A stretch of DNA of 10,167 bases from RGIG6904 sp024680835 (GCA_024680835.1 JAILBP010000159.1:1-10167); one strand, 5' to 3'. Shown: positions 1 to 7,855, numbered from the stretch's first letter. Numbers and translations are program-made. Notes: generated by a model from the sequence alone, not told the origin.

Positions 1-812
1 CCGTACTCCTCATCACCTTTAAGTCTCTCGGACAAGGCTCTTGCAATGGAAACAGATCTGTGCTTGCCACCGGTGCATCCAATGCCTATGACAAGCTGGT
101 TTTTACCTTCCCTGATGTACTGTGGCAGCAGGAATCTCACCATATCCTCAAGCTTGTCCAGAAACTCGACCGCCTCATGTGACCTGAATACAAAATCATA
201 GACCTCCTGATCCAATCCCGTCTTCTGCTTTAACTCATCCACATAAAACGGATTCGGCAGGAAACGCACATCCAGCACCATGTCACAATCCGCAGGAATA
301 CCGTACTTAAATCCGAAGGACAGCACCTGGATATAGAGATTTTTATAGGACTTATTTAACACAAAGATATTTTTCAGTTCCTCCTGAAATTCCCTCGTCA
401 ATAGCCCCGAAGTATCGATGATGTGTCTGGCTCTCCTCTTTAGCGGAGCGAGGTTGTCCCTCTCGGCTGCAATTCCGTTTTCAATGCGGTTGTCCTTGGC
501 CAGAGGATGGCTTCGTCTGGTCTCCTTGTAACGCTTTATCAGCGTCTTATCATTGGCATCCAAAAACAGGACATCCAGTTCATCGGTGGTGTCCAATATT
601 TCGGTCAGCGCTTTAATAGATTTTTTGGTCCGTGTATCAACTCCGAGAGCCACCTTCTTCATCTCATCACTGTTGAGTTTACAAAGATCCACAAAATTCG
701 AAAGCAGGGACACCGGAAGATTGTCCACGCAGTAAAACCCCATATCCTCAAGGCACTTAAATGTTGTAGTCTTTCCGGCGCCGCTCATGCCAGTCACAAT
801 GATAAATTCCAT
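1..812 (-). CDS. rapZ: RapZ/YvcJ-family nucleotide-binding protein (3' end outside window)
   Basis: Cytoplasmic P-loop protein of the RapZ (YvcJ) family. Known members bind and hydrolyse nucleotides; E. coli RapZ is an RNase adaptor controlling glucosamine-6-phosphate synthase, while in Bacillus the homologue affects competence. I translated 270 codons in one open frame from the ATG at 812. Visible are a Walker A motif GMSGAGKT at residues 8-15, GVDTR at 57-61, the Walker B-like VLFLDA at 81-86, RYKETRRSHPL at 94-104, SFGFKYGIP near 165 and the family C-terminal signature GCTGGKHRSV at 245-254. Family members have about 290 residues, so only some 20 are missing off the left edge. The start is supported by AGGGAG a few bases upstream. 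It lies 80 nt behind the aminopeptidase gene with no terminator between, so it is probably the fourth gene of the hprK operon. In many Clostridia whiA follows rapZ; that cannot be seen here. Family assignment is very secure; the exact role in this organism is inference. Confidence 0.96.
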   Translation of the reverse strand, partial: MEFIIVTGMSGAGKTTTFKCLEDMGFYCVDNLPVSLLSNFVDLCKLNSDEMKKVALGVDTRTKKSIKALTEILDTTDELDVLFLDANDKTLIKRYKETRRSHPLAKDNRIENGIAAERDNLAPLKRRARHIIDTSGLLTREFQEELKNIFVLNKSYKNLYIQVLSFGFKYGIPADCDMVLDVRFLPNPFYVDELKQKTGLDQEVYDFVFRSHEAVEFLDKLEDMVRFLLPQYIREGKNQLVIGIGCTGGKHRSVSIARALSERLKGDEEY

Positions 813-892
813 GATAAACTCCCTGATATTGTACATCGGTCTTTTCCGATCCCGCTGCCCGGTTGTCGTTTCAGATCGATGTGTCTCTCATT

Positions 893-2293
893 TTACGCAT
901 TCTCGAGGAAGGCAACATAACTCTTAAATGCCTCGTAAAGATCGACTTTCGATATGATCTCCCAGGGTGCATGCATGTTCAGCACAGCAACTCCCGAATC
1001 TATGACGTTCATACCTGCATTTGCCAAAATATAAGCAATGGTACCACCGCCGCCGATGTCGACCTTGCCCAGCTCAGCAGTCTGGAAATATACGCCCGCG
1101 TCGTCGAATATCTTACGAAGCTTGGCGATGTACTCTGCATTTGCGTCATTGGAACCGCTCTTTCCGCGGCTTCCCGTATATTTGTTAAACACAACTCCCC
1201 TGCCGAAATATGCCGCATTCTTTTTCTCGAATACTGACGCATAATTGGGATCGTATGCTGCCGAAACATCGCTGGACAGCATAAATGAGCGGGACATTGC
1301 GCGTCTTACGGAAACATCTCCCGTCTTACCCTCTAATGCCAGGATCTCCGCAACCGCATTCTCAAAGAACTTTGAATGCATTCCCGTAGCTCCGACGGAA
1401 CCGATCTCCTCCTTATCTACAAGAAGACAAACCGACGTTCTCTGTGGCTTCTTAATCTGCAGTATAGCCTCAAACGACGGGTAAGCGCACACCCTGTCGT
1501 CATGACCGTATCCCATTATCATGGATCTGTCTATTCCGAAATCTCTTGCCTCGCCCGCAGGCACAACCTCGATCTCAGCAGACAGGAAATCCTCTTCCTC
1601 GATCTTATAAGTCTTTTTGAGGATGTTCAGGATATTGGTCTTAACCCTGTCAGATATCTTCTCACCCTTTTCGTCCTTGAGCTCCTCCACCGGGATGCTG
1701 CCTACCAGCACATCCAGCTGCTCGCCCTCTACAACCTTTGATGCCTTCTTTTCCATCTGATCTCCTGCCAGATGGATCAGCAGATCACTGATACCCACTA
1801 CGGGATCCCCCGGTTTATCACCTATGTTTATCTTTACTACAGTGCCGTCTTTTTTGGCAACAACTCCGTGGAGCGCCATAGGTAAGGTCACCCACTGATA
1901 TTTTTTGACACCGCCGTAATAATGGGTATCCAAAAGAGCCATATCCGTATCTTCATAGAGCGGATTCTGTTTCAGGTCGAGGCGGGGTGAATCGATGTGC
2001 GCTCCCAGAATGTTCATACCTTCCTCAACAGACTCTTTTCCGATGACGAACAGCGCCAGGGATTTGTCCATCTGATTCCAGTATACCCTGTCTCCCGCTT
2101 TAAGTTTCTTACCCTTCTTAATGGCAGCCGTTATATCCGTAAAACCTGCCGCCTCAGCTCTTTCGATAAAGGATGCGGTGCACTCCCTCTCAGTTTTATT
2201 CTCCGAAATGAACTTTCTGTAGTCCTCGGCAAAATCCATTACAACCTTGCTCTTTTTTCCGGGATAGGCTTCCCAAGCGTTTTTTCTCTCCAT
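893..2293 (-). CDS. M18-family zinc aminopeptidase
   Basis: Metallopeptidase of family M18 (aspartyl aminopeptidase / aminopeptidase I type), a cytoplasmic dinuclear-metal enzyme that removes N-terminal residues from peptides. The 466-residue length is normal. Expected metal and catalytic landmarks are all present: the first His ligand in GAHIDSPRL (H99), the bridging Asp region GYGHDDRVC (D265/D266), the Glu pair in VDKEEIGSVGATGM (E295/E296), Asp in SSDVSAAYDP (D342), and the last His ligand in NMHAPWE (H441) after a glycine-rich GGGGT stretch (414-418). The enzyme should therefore be active. The preferred N-terminal residue cannot be read from sequence. The start is an ATG with GGAGG 11 nt upstream (2305-2309), a slightly long spacing. 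It sits 64 nt behind hprK, with a TATAAT in the gap that could give it its own promoter, and is followed by rapZ. Clostridia often have murB at this place, so the peptidase is an unusual occupant. Confidence 0.95.
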   Translation of the reverse strand: MERKNAWEAYPGKKSKVVMDFAEDYRKFISENKTERECTASFIERAEAAGFTDITAAIKKGKKLKAGDRVYWNQMDKSLALFVIGKESVEEGMNILGAHIDSPRLDLKQNPLYEDTDMALLDTHYYGGVKKYQWVTLPMALHGVVAKKDGTVVKINIGDKPGDPVVGISDLLIHLAGDQMEKKASKVVEGEQLDVLVGSIPVEELKDEKGEKISDRVKTNILNILKKTYKIEEEDFLSAEIEVVPAGEARDFGIDRSMIMGYGHDDRVCAYPSFEAILQIKKPQRTSVCLLVDKEEIGSVGATGMHSKFFENAVAEILALEGKTGDVSVRRAMSRSFMLSSDVSAAYDPNYASVFEKKNAAYFGRGVVFNKYTGSRGKSGSNDANAEYIAKLRKIFDDAGVYFQTAELGKVDIGGGGTIAYILANAGMNVIDSGVAVLNMHAPWEIISKVDLYEAFKSYVAFLENA

Positions 2294-2318
2294 TATGTTC
2301 TTTTCCTCCGTGTAAAAT

Positions 2319-2324
2319 ATTATA
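2319..2324 (-). promoter_or_regulatory. possible internal -10 element before the aminopeptidase gene
   Basis: On the minus strand the gap between hprK and the aminopeptidase contains a perfect TATAAT. A start site about seven bases on would give a 5' leader of roughly 20 nt that still includes the GGAGG ribosome binding site. I found no convincing -35 hexamer at 16-18 nt and no TG extension, so this is only a candidate for an internal promoter driving the aminopeptidase and rapZ. In an AT-rich gap a chance match is quite possible. Confidence 0.3.
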
Positions 2325-2357
2325 TGTCATCCGGTAAAATACCGTGTTATTCACACT

Positions 2358-3287
2358 TTATTTTCCTACGCCGTAGCTTTCCTGAACTCTGCGATAAAGC
2401 TCCTGTGCGGCATTGTAACCCATTTTCTTCTGTCTGTGGTTTGCTGCGGCAGTCTCACAGATAACCGCAAGATTTCGTCCGGGTCTGATGGGCAGATGAT
2501 GACAAACCACCTTATTGCCCAGGAATTCAGTGTATTCCTCCTGCACACCGAGCCTGTCGTACTGAGCCTCTTTTTTCCAATCCTCAAGCTCTATGACGAG
2601 ATCGATGTTCTGACTCTCCTTGACGCACTCAACTCCGTAAAGGCTCTTAACATCTATGATACCGATTCCGCGCACCTCTATAAAATGTCTGGTGATCTCC
2701 GGTGCAGTTCCCACCAGCGTGTGATCGTTTATACGATGGATCACAACCGCATCGTCGCTCACAAGTCTGTGACCTCTCCTGATGAGCTCAAGTGCAGCCT
2801 CGCTCTTACCAATGCCGCTCTCGCCCATGATGAGGACGCCCTCACCGTAGACATCCACCAGAACGCCGTGAACCGTTAACATCGGCGCCAAAAGCTCACT
2901 CAGCTTGCTGATAACCTCCGCCGTAAATACACTGGTGGCATCCTCTGTGCCCAGTATTGGTATGTTGTGTCTCACCGCCGAATCCATAAAATCATCATCC
3001 GGCAAAAAGCCCCTGCAGAATACCACGCACGGGCTGTCAAACTCGAAAAACCTGTCGTAGGCTTTGCGCCTCTTGGTCTTTTCCATCTGCTGCAGGAATG
3101 CGAACTCCACCATACCTATGATCTGAACACGGCCCTGTGCGAAGTGCTCAAAATATCCGCTGAGCTGCAGCGCCGGTCTGTTGATCTCGGAGATATTGAT
3201 GAATTTTTCCTCAAGGCTGACCTGCTCCGTATAATTTCTCAGCTCCATCATCTCCGCAAGTTTTGCTACAGTGATACCCTTCTCCAT
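2358..3287 (-). CDS. hprK: HPr kinase/phosphorylase (HprK)
   Basis: Bifunctional HPr(Ser) kinase/phosphorylase. It phosphorylates Ser46 of the phosphotransferase protein HPr (and Crh where present), the signal for CcpA-dependent carbon catabolite repression, and removes the phosphate under other conditions. Counting from the ATG at 3287 (309 aa, the usual family size), there is an N-terminal domain, then the P-loop GESGIGKS at about 155-162, a conserved HG (H140), the DD pair near 178, the HprK signature EVRGIGIIDV at about 204-213, and a C-terminal PIRPGRNLA stretch near 266. An in-frame ATG lies four codons upstream at 3299. I prefer 3287 because GGAGG at 3293-3297 stands 5 nt before it, while the ATG at 3299 has no ribosome binding site and itself overlaps that GGAGG. 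The stop codon of the preceding membrane-protein gene is only 16 nt upstream, so the two are almost certainly co-transcribed. No key residue appears to be missing. Confidence 0.96.
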   Translation of the reverse strand: MEKGITVAKLAEMMELRNYTEQVSLEEKFINISEINRPALQLSGYFEHFAQGRVQIIGMVEFAFLQQMEKTKRRKAYDRFFEFDSPCVVFCRGFLPDDDFMDSAVRHNIPILGTEDATSVFTAEVISKLSELLAPMLTVHGVLVDVYGEGVLIMGESGIGKSEAALELIRRGHRLVSDDAVVIHRINDHTLVGTAPEITRHFIEVRGIGIIDVKSLYGVECVKESQNIDLVIELEDWKKEAQYDRLGVQEEYTEFLGNKVVCHHLPIRPGRNLAVICETAAANHRQKKMGYNAAQELYRRVQESYGVGK

Positions 3288-3292
3288 ATTTT

Positions 3293-3297
3293 CCTCC
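3293..3297 (-). promoter_or_regulatory. ribosome binding site that decides the hprK start
   Basis: GGAGG on the minus strand, 5 nt before the ATG at 3287. Because it overlaps the alternative upstream ATG at 3299, it argues that the longer 313-residue reading is not the translated form. Confidence 0.75.
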
Positions 3298-3303
3298 ATA
3301 TCT

Positions 3304-5325
3304 TTAATAAAACCCTTCTTTGATCACAAACTCCGGTTCGATACCAAAGCAGGTGTACGCCGTCACATTCTCCGATATGCAAACGCACCCTCTGTCACTT
3401 CCCCGGAAAACATACAGTCCGTCATCCATCAGGAACACGATCTGGTCATCGTAAATGAGCGTGTAATCCTCAAATGAGTTTCCAACTGCCATCTCTATCC
3501 ATTCGCCGCCGGCCGTCACCAGAAACAGAGTGTCTTCTATATCGTCCTCAGTCTTCAATGCCAGATAAAGACCGTATTCATACCTGTAAACACAATGACC
3601 GCCCTCGGTCAACACCATCCGTCTGTTGCCGTCTTCTATAACATACAGAGCATCCTGCGCTGTGTAATAAAAGTCCTTTCCGCTCCATGCGCCTATACCG
3701 CTGCACGTCGGATAAAGCTGCGTCCCCACGAGAGCGCCCTTATCTAAAGCATAGTAATATGCCGTGTTAAAAGAAAGCTGTCCGTACACATCCTCAAAAG
3801 TATAGACCACAAGCCTGTCCGAATCCTGATCCTTCTCTATCCGGAAAACATCTCCCTCTATACCGGCGCTGCCGGAGCCTGTCACTGTGGCATAAAGCTC
3901 CTCATCGAAAACCTCATATCCGTACTCATCCAGATAAGCATGAACATCGGATATGTCTTTGACATCATCCATGGAAAGCTTCACCGGCGGACCTGCCTTT
4001 TTATAAAACACAAGATCCGCGCATGCATAGCAGACATCCTCCGGACTCACGCTCTCAGCCACAACATGCTCTGTGCCGCTCTTATCCCTTATGATGATAT
4101 CGTACTCCCTGTACACAAAGCTTTCATTCTGAAGATCCACCTTCAGCTGCGCGCGCTTTACCGCCTCCTCATACGTCAGCATATCAAATTCGTGCCAGCT
4201 GTCTTTTGCGGCATCATACAAAAAGATCTCCTCATGACCATCCGTATCTTTTTTCAGATAGCGGTAGTCTCCGGGTATGTCGATTATCTCACGTGCTTTC
4301 GGAAGCTCTTCGTAGAATTTTGCGAGTTTTTTCTTATGCTTGCGGTAATAACGCCTGTCCTTTTTATCCAGCAGGTCAAAAACATCATAAGTTTTATCGG
4401 AAAAATAATGCTTTGCGCCGGACGCTGAGCTGTAATCCTCATCGGTCCACAGATCATCCACCACATTATACAAAGACATCTGCGAATCCCGGGATCTCAC
4501 ATAACAAAGGTCATCCGTCTCTTCGTCGCACCCTGCCATAAATGAACAGCCCTTCACCAACGGCTCGGTCTTCTGCTCGCTGACATCTATCATGCAGATA
4601 TCCGTAAGGCTGTCACGTTTTACAGTGTAATACATGTCGCCCGCGTTTAGAGACCATAGGTTTTTTACCCCTGCTGCCAGAAGAGTACTCGTCTTCTTGC
4701 GGATATTATATACACCCACATCGCCGGTCTTCGTATAAAAAAATACCCTCACTCCATTCTGTGAAAGCTCGTGATCCACACAGTTCTTGGCTATGCTCAC
4801 CACCTTCGTCCCGTCACAGAGACAGAGCTCAGATTTCTGCGTCTTTGTCAGAACTGTCTGGGAAAACTCCTCGGAAACGAAACTGAATTCACGTACACCT
4901 TTCTGTATCACCTCAATACAGCCTTTATTGATATTCTCGTCATGACGGATGCTGGATGTCTGGATCCTGCACAGATTCCCAACCCCCGAAGCCGAAATAT
5001 CCGTCATAAAATACAGAAACCTTCCGTCCGCAGAAAACAATATGTCCTCCGACGTTGCGTTCTCTATCTCCGCCACATGCATGGGCTTGGGATCCGCCAC
5101 TGTCATATCCCTGACATAATACAGAACACCGTCGCTAACGTACGCGATCTGCCTGTCGACATCGGATGATGCCGCTCCCAGATATGGCACCAGCTTCAGC
5201 GTCCCCACTATGATCCCCACTATGAGCGCGATCATGATGACCATGGCAGCGACCAGTCCGTACAGATTGTCCGCCATGCTCCTCTTATCGGTTTTATGTA
5301 TCACAGACTCATCCGTCTTATCCAT
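3304..5325 (-). CDS. membrane-anchored protein with beta-propeller-like extracellular region, unknown function
   Basis: I do not recognise a named family. From the ATG at 5325 it has 673 residues: a short basic cytoplasmic tail, one hydrophobic segment at about residues 23-47, then roughly 620 residues predicted outside the cell. With basic residues before the membrane segment this is a type II (N-in, C-out) anchor. The outer part is rich in short beta-type motifs recurring every 40-60 residues, such as YVSDGVLYYV, FSADGRFLYFM, AQDALYVIEDG and MDDGLYVFRG, resembling TolB-like or WD40-like propeller blades. A strongly basic, Tyr-rich stretch near 320-344 interrupts the series. About 16 cysteines are scattered through it. 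No catalytic motif is apparent, so ligand binding or sensing is more likely than enzymatic activity. A GTG at 5349 would add 8 residues; I prefer the ATG, though its ribosome binding site is weak (GGTG). It is the first gene of the putative operon and hprK starts 16 nt after its stop. The coding call is secure, the fold moderately likely, the function unknown. Confidence 0.85.
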   Translation of the reverse strand: MDKTDESVIHKTDKRSMADNLYGLVAAMVIMIALIVGIIVGTLKLVPYLGAASSDVDRQIAYVSDGVLYYVRDMTVADPKPMHVAEIENATSEDILFSADGRFLYFMTDISASGVGNLCRIQTSSIRHDENINKGCIEVIQKGVREFSFVSEEFSQTVLTKTQKSELCLCDGTKVVSIAKNCVDHELSQNGVRVFFYTKTGDVGVYNIRKKTSTLLAAGVKNLWSLNAGDMYYTVKRDSLTDICMIDVSEQKTEPLVKGCSFMAGCDEETDDLCYVRSRDSQMSLYNVVDDLWTDEDYSSASGAKHYFSDKTYDVFDLLDKKDRRYYRKHKKKLAKFYEELPKAREIIDIPGDYRYLKKDTDGHEEIFLYDAAKDSWHEFDMLTYEEAVKRAQLKVDLQNESFVYREYDIIIRDKSGTEHVVAESVSPEDVCYACADLVFYKKAGPPVKLSMDDVKDISDVHAYLDEYGYEVFDEELYATVTGSGSAGIEGDVFRIEKDQDSDRLVVYTFEDVYGQLSFNTAYYYALDKGALVGTQLYPTCSGIGAWSGKDFYYTAQDALYVIEDGNRRMVLTEGGHCVYRYEYGLYLALKTEDDIEDTLFLVTAGGEWIEMAVGNSFEDYTLIYDDQIVFLMDDGLYVFRGSDRGCVCISENVTAYTCFGIEPEFVIKEGFY

Positions 5326-5397
5326 AAACACACCATCTACAAACCGCACCGGCTCTTAACCGTGAATAGTAACAAAAAATCAAACAACACAAAACAT

Positions 5398-5426
5398 ATA
5401 CTACCACTAGTAGGGTAAAGATTCAA
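5398..5426 (-). promoter_or_regulatory. sigma-A-like promoter with extended -10 for the hprK operon
   Basis: On the minus strand: TTGAAT (-35, 5421-5426), a 17-nt spacer, then TAGTAT (-10, 5398-5403) preceded by TGG, which fits the TGn extended -10. The predicted transcription start near 5391 leaves a leader of about 65 nt before the ATG at 5325. The spacer contains the palindrome ACTAGT inside a loose CTAC...GTAG dyad, which could be an operator or chance. Its place between strong terminators and the first operon gene supports the call. Confidence 0.6.
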
Positions 5427-5500
5427 GAATTAAGATTTTCCTGACATGTTCCTGTAACATATAACATCGAACACCGTAATGAAAAAACATTTTAAAAATC

Positions 5501-5532
5501 AAAAAACAACCCCCATATCAAATGGGAGTTGT
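5501..5532 (-). terminator. intrinsic terminator (second of a tandem pair)
   Basis: On the minus strand ACAACTCCCAT pairs with ATGGGGGTTGT through 11 base pairs, one of them a G-T wobble, around a 5-nt loop TTGAT (5517-5521). A T run follows at once (5501-5505), with another short T run just beyond. Orientation matches the upstream 702-aa gene, which ends about 130 nt earlier. It would insulate the hprK operon promoter from read-through. Confidence 0.88.
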
Positions 5533-5546
5533 CATGACCTTTTTCC

Positions 5547-5573
5547 AAAAAAACCGCAGTAACCTGCGGCTTT
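5547..5573 (-). terminator. intrinsic terminator (first of a tandem pair)
   Basis: On the minus strand CCGCAG and CTGCGG form a 6-bp GC-rich stem around GTTA, extended at the base by A-T and G-T pairs with the flanking AAAG and T run, and followed by seven T residues (5547-5553). It is the first terminator met after the 702-aa gene. Confidence 0.85.
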
Positions 5574-5665
5574 AAGGACTATTCAGTATTTTATAAAGCA
5601 TATGTAAAAAGATTTCATGAATCTCCCGGCTCATCCGGAAAGATCTGACAAGACAGGATAGGCAT

Positions 5666-7774
5666 TCACTTTTTCATTGCAGTACTTGTTTTTAAGTTTT
5701 TGTCATTCTTTTTTACATTGGACTTTGTTGTTGCATTTTTAGCTGTGTTTTTAACAGCTTCTTTTGAAACGAGCGATTCCGTACATCTTTTAATGTCGGC
5801 CTCGATCGAGTTCACAAGCTGCTGATTATAATAAGGTTCGGGCTCGGCATTAAAGAATTTATCATCTGCCATCACCATCTTAACCAGCCTCTTGGCGTTG
5901 ATCTTCTCATTCCCCGGGTATTCTTTACCATTGAAAACACCACCGGTAAAACGTCTCGCTGCCTCTTCTATGATATTCGCGTGCGGATGTTTCTTCGGAT
6001 CTTTCAGGTAATCATCCAACACCTTATTCTGGTCCGTATAACTTGACTCAAGACGGCTCTTGTATTGTGTCAGACTCTCGCCCGATCTCATTTCCAGATT
6101 ACTCTTGTCCAGTTTATAAAGCTGATCGACTGCCGTCAGAACGTTGGATAAATAAGATGATCTTTCCTTATCCTTAGTTATCTCCTTCATTGTATTATTT
6201 ATCTGGTAATTGATATTTTTCCTGTATTGATCCCTGATTTCATCTACGTAAATACCTTTGTTGCGCTCAAACGAGTTTCTCAGGATTCCCAATGCCTTTA
6301 TCGTATTCTTTATTCTGGGTTGCTCTCTCTTTTGACGTTTAGGGTCATTCTTCCTTGAGGGATCCAGTCCAAACTGCCCTTCCTTGCGCTCAAGATACGC
6401 TTCCATGGCGTTTATGGTCATTTCCTGCAAAGCGCAATAATGATAAGGATTTATCTCCTTATTCTTTGCTCCTGCCTCCGCCATAGTTGCCAACAGTTTG
6501 ACCTTGTCCTTCATCTCCCTGAATTCTTTAGAGCCTTTGCCCAGCATCATAAAATCGACTTCATTTATAAGCCTGACCAGCTCTTTTGTCTCTTTTCCGG
6601 CACCCTCAAATGAAAAATTCACACCGGCCTTCACCGGCGATTTTTTCTCATCGCTGAGCTCCTCCCATGGTTTTACTTTCTCAGGTTCTTTCTCCTCTTT
6701 TTTGATATTCCGGTTTTCTTCTTTCTTTTCCTTTTTCTTTTCTTCCTGCTTTTCTTCCTGCTTATTCCCCGGCTTGTTTTCAGGCTCATTATTTTGGTTT
6801 GCAGCAGCATTCACTTCCTGAACCTTATTTTTCTGCTCTTCTCTCTCTTTGATATACTGCTTTTTGTATTCCGCGTTTGTCATGTATTCTGGAACATTAT
6901 AATCCATAAAAGCCTGAAACTCCTCAAGCTTTTGCTCATCCGTATGACCATATAATGTTTTACCAAAGGCTAAACCCTGCATGTAGACCTGTCTCATTTC
7001 ATATTCTACATCAGTAGCCTTGTTTTGCCCCTTTATCATCGCCTCTATCGCCTGATCGACCATGGGCTGATATTCTGCCAGCTCATTCATCATCTGCTGT
7101 TCCATATCAGGTTTATACTGGTAATCATTTTTTGCATTAAGAACCAGATATTTGTTACACAGTTCTTTTTTCTCCTCAGCGGATAATGCAGAATATTTTT
7201 TTTCATCAGCAAACAATTCCTTGTAATCAGCCAGCTGTTTCTTTTCTTCCTGCGTTAGATACCCGCCTTCCTCAACAGGGAAATCCACATTAGGCTCCTC
7301 TGCCTTTGGCTCTTCATTCACAACCTCCGGCTTATTCTCTTTCTCGAGGGGTTCGAGCACCTCCGTCAAAAATGCTTCTCTCGCGGCAGCTTTTGACAGC
7401 TTTCCCGACACCAGATCGCCGAAAATATATGACATAAAAAGCGGATCTGTCAAAATCGCGATTGCCTTTGTCCACGGAAATATCGTACCAATCCTTATGA
7501 GCATCTGTCTGCTCTCCTCGGTGTTGGCGGCATTCTTAAAGCTTTCTTCCTTGCCCGTTGTTATATGCTCCGCTGCTGACAACAGCATATACTGCTGCAT
7601 TTTCTCTACTTTCTCATCTTCACCGGCGGCCTTAAAACGCTCGTCATCATAATCAAAAGCAGCCATATCCTCCTCTGCTTTCTGTTTGCGGGCTTCTGCG
7701 AGAGCCTGGTTCTGTTTGATGACTTCCTCGGCTGATATCACATTCTTTTTGTTTTTCTTTCTGCGTTGTGGCAT
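5666..7774 (-). CDS. large highly charged helical protein of unknown function
   Basis: I do not recognise this 702-residue protein. There is no signal peptide, no membrane segment and no catalytic motif, so it is probably cytoplasmic unless exported by a non-classical route. Layout: a basic N-terminus (PQRRKKNKKN), a helix-rich domain to about residue 146, a Pro/Glu linker (about 148-170), a second helical region (about 172-320), a Lys/Glu/Gln-rich low-complexity linker (about 320-372), a larger helix-rich domain (about 380-665), and a basic tail rich in Lys, Asn and Thr. The domain layout suggests a structural or scaffold-like protein, but that is inference. The ATG at 7774 is chosen because AAGGAGG (7784-7790) lies 9 nt before it; an in-frame TTG at 7780 would be only 3 nt from that site. 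It has its own promoter with a dyad and ends before two terminators, so it is probably monocistronic. Confidence 0.85.
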   Translation of the reverse strand: MPQRRKKNKKNVISAEEVIKQNQALAEARKQKAEEDMAAFDYDDERFKAAGEDEKVEKMQQYMLLSAAEHITTGKEESFKNAANTEESRQMLIRIGTIFPWTKAIAILTDPLFMSYIFGDLVSGKLSKAAAREAFLTEVLEPLEKENKPEVVNEEPKAEEPNVDFPVEEGGYLTQEEKKQLADYKELFADEKKYSALSAEEKKELCNKYLVLNAKNDYQYKPDMEQQMMNELAEYQPMVDQAIEAMIKGQNKATDVEYEMRQVYMQGLAFGKTLYGHTDEQKLEEFQAFMDYNVPEYMTNAEYKKQYIKEREEQKNKVQEVNAAANQNNEPENKPGNKQEEKQEEKKKEKKEENRNIKKEEKEPEKVKPWEELSDEKKSPVKAGVNFSFEGAGKETKELVRLINEVDFMMLGKGSKEFREMKDKVKLLATMAEAGAKNKEINPYHYCALQEMTINAMEAYLERKEGQFGLDPSRKNDPKRQKREQPRIKNTIKALGILRNSFERNKGIYVDEIRDQYRKNINYQINNTMKEITKDKERSSYLSNVLTAVDQLYKLDKSNLEMRSGESLTQYKSRLESSYTDQNKVLDDYLKDPKKHPHANIIEEAARRFTGGVFNGKEYPGNEKINAKRLVKMVMADDKFFNAEPEPYYNQQLVNSIEADIKRCTESLVSKEAVKNTAKNATTKSNVKKNDKNLKTSTAMKK
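6737..6760. repeat. tandem 12-bp repeat inside the charged linker
   Basis: Two perfect adjacent copies of CTTTTCTTCCTG (plus strand) encode a repeated KQEE unit. They lie in a tract of about 50 nt that is almost wholly pyrimidine on the plus strand. The unit is a multiple of three, so copy-number change by slippage would alter linker length without a frameshift. Confidence 0.8.
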
Positions 7775-7783
7775 GATCAATTC

Positions 7784-7790
7784 CCTCCTT
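7784..7790 (-). promoter_or_regulatory. ribosome binding site that decides the start of the 702-aa protein
   Basis: AAGGAGG on the minus strand, 9 nt before the ATG at 7774 and only 3 nt before an in-frame TTG at 7780. The spacing favours the ATG. Confidence 0.8.
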
Positions 7791-7826
7791 GAAAACGAAT
7801 AGTTGTATTACAATATATACACAGCT

Positions 7827-7855
7827 AAAATATTACTTCGGTTGCACTGTTGCAA
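7827..7855 (-). promoter_or_regulatory. candidate sigma-A-like promoter of the 702-aa protein gene
   Basis: On the minus strand TTGCAA (7850-7855) is followed by a 17-nt spacer and TATTTT (7827-7832). Each hexamer matches consensus at four of six positions. A start near 7820 gives a leader of about 45 nt. The -35 hexamer lies inside a perfect inverted repeat. Confidence 0.5.

Larger units (their letters stand above)
5350..5665. other. intergenic region: two terminators and one promoter
   Basis: This 316-nt gap holds no gene I can support. On the minus strand, in reading order, it contains two consecutive intrinsic terminators for the charged 702-aa protein and then a promoter with an extended -10 for the hprK operon. 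Between them is an AT-rich stretch with no further clear element. Confidence 0.7.

Noticed and set aside
835..850. ATCGG/CCGAT hairpin between the aminopeptidase gene and rapZ
   Set aside because: Only 5 bp with no T run after it on the minus strand; too weak to call a terminator.
507..920. Plus-strand open frame of 137 codons across the rapZ start
   Set aside because: It is antisense to the well-supported rapZ gene, runs into the end of the aminopeptidase gene, and shows no recognisable motif.
2332..2344. CGGTA/TACCG hairpin between hprK and the aminopeptidase gene
   Set aside because: Short stem with a 3-nt loop and no following T run; not a convincing terminator or operator.
5441..5465. 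TGTTACAGGAACA partial inverted repeat upstream of the hprK operon promoter, considered as an SOS box
   Set aside because: It does not match the GAAC-N4-GTTC pattern of Gram-positive LexA sites and the arms are only four clean base pairs.
6498..6821. Plus-strand open frame rich in Ser and Phe
   Set aside because: Its composition is the complement of the Lys/Glu-rich linker of the 702-aa gene; low-complexity shadow, not a gene.
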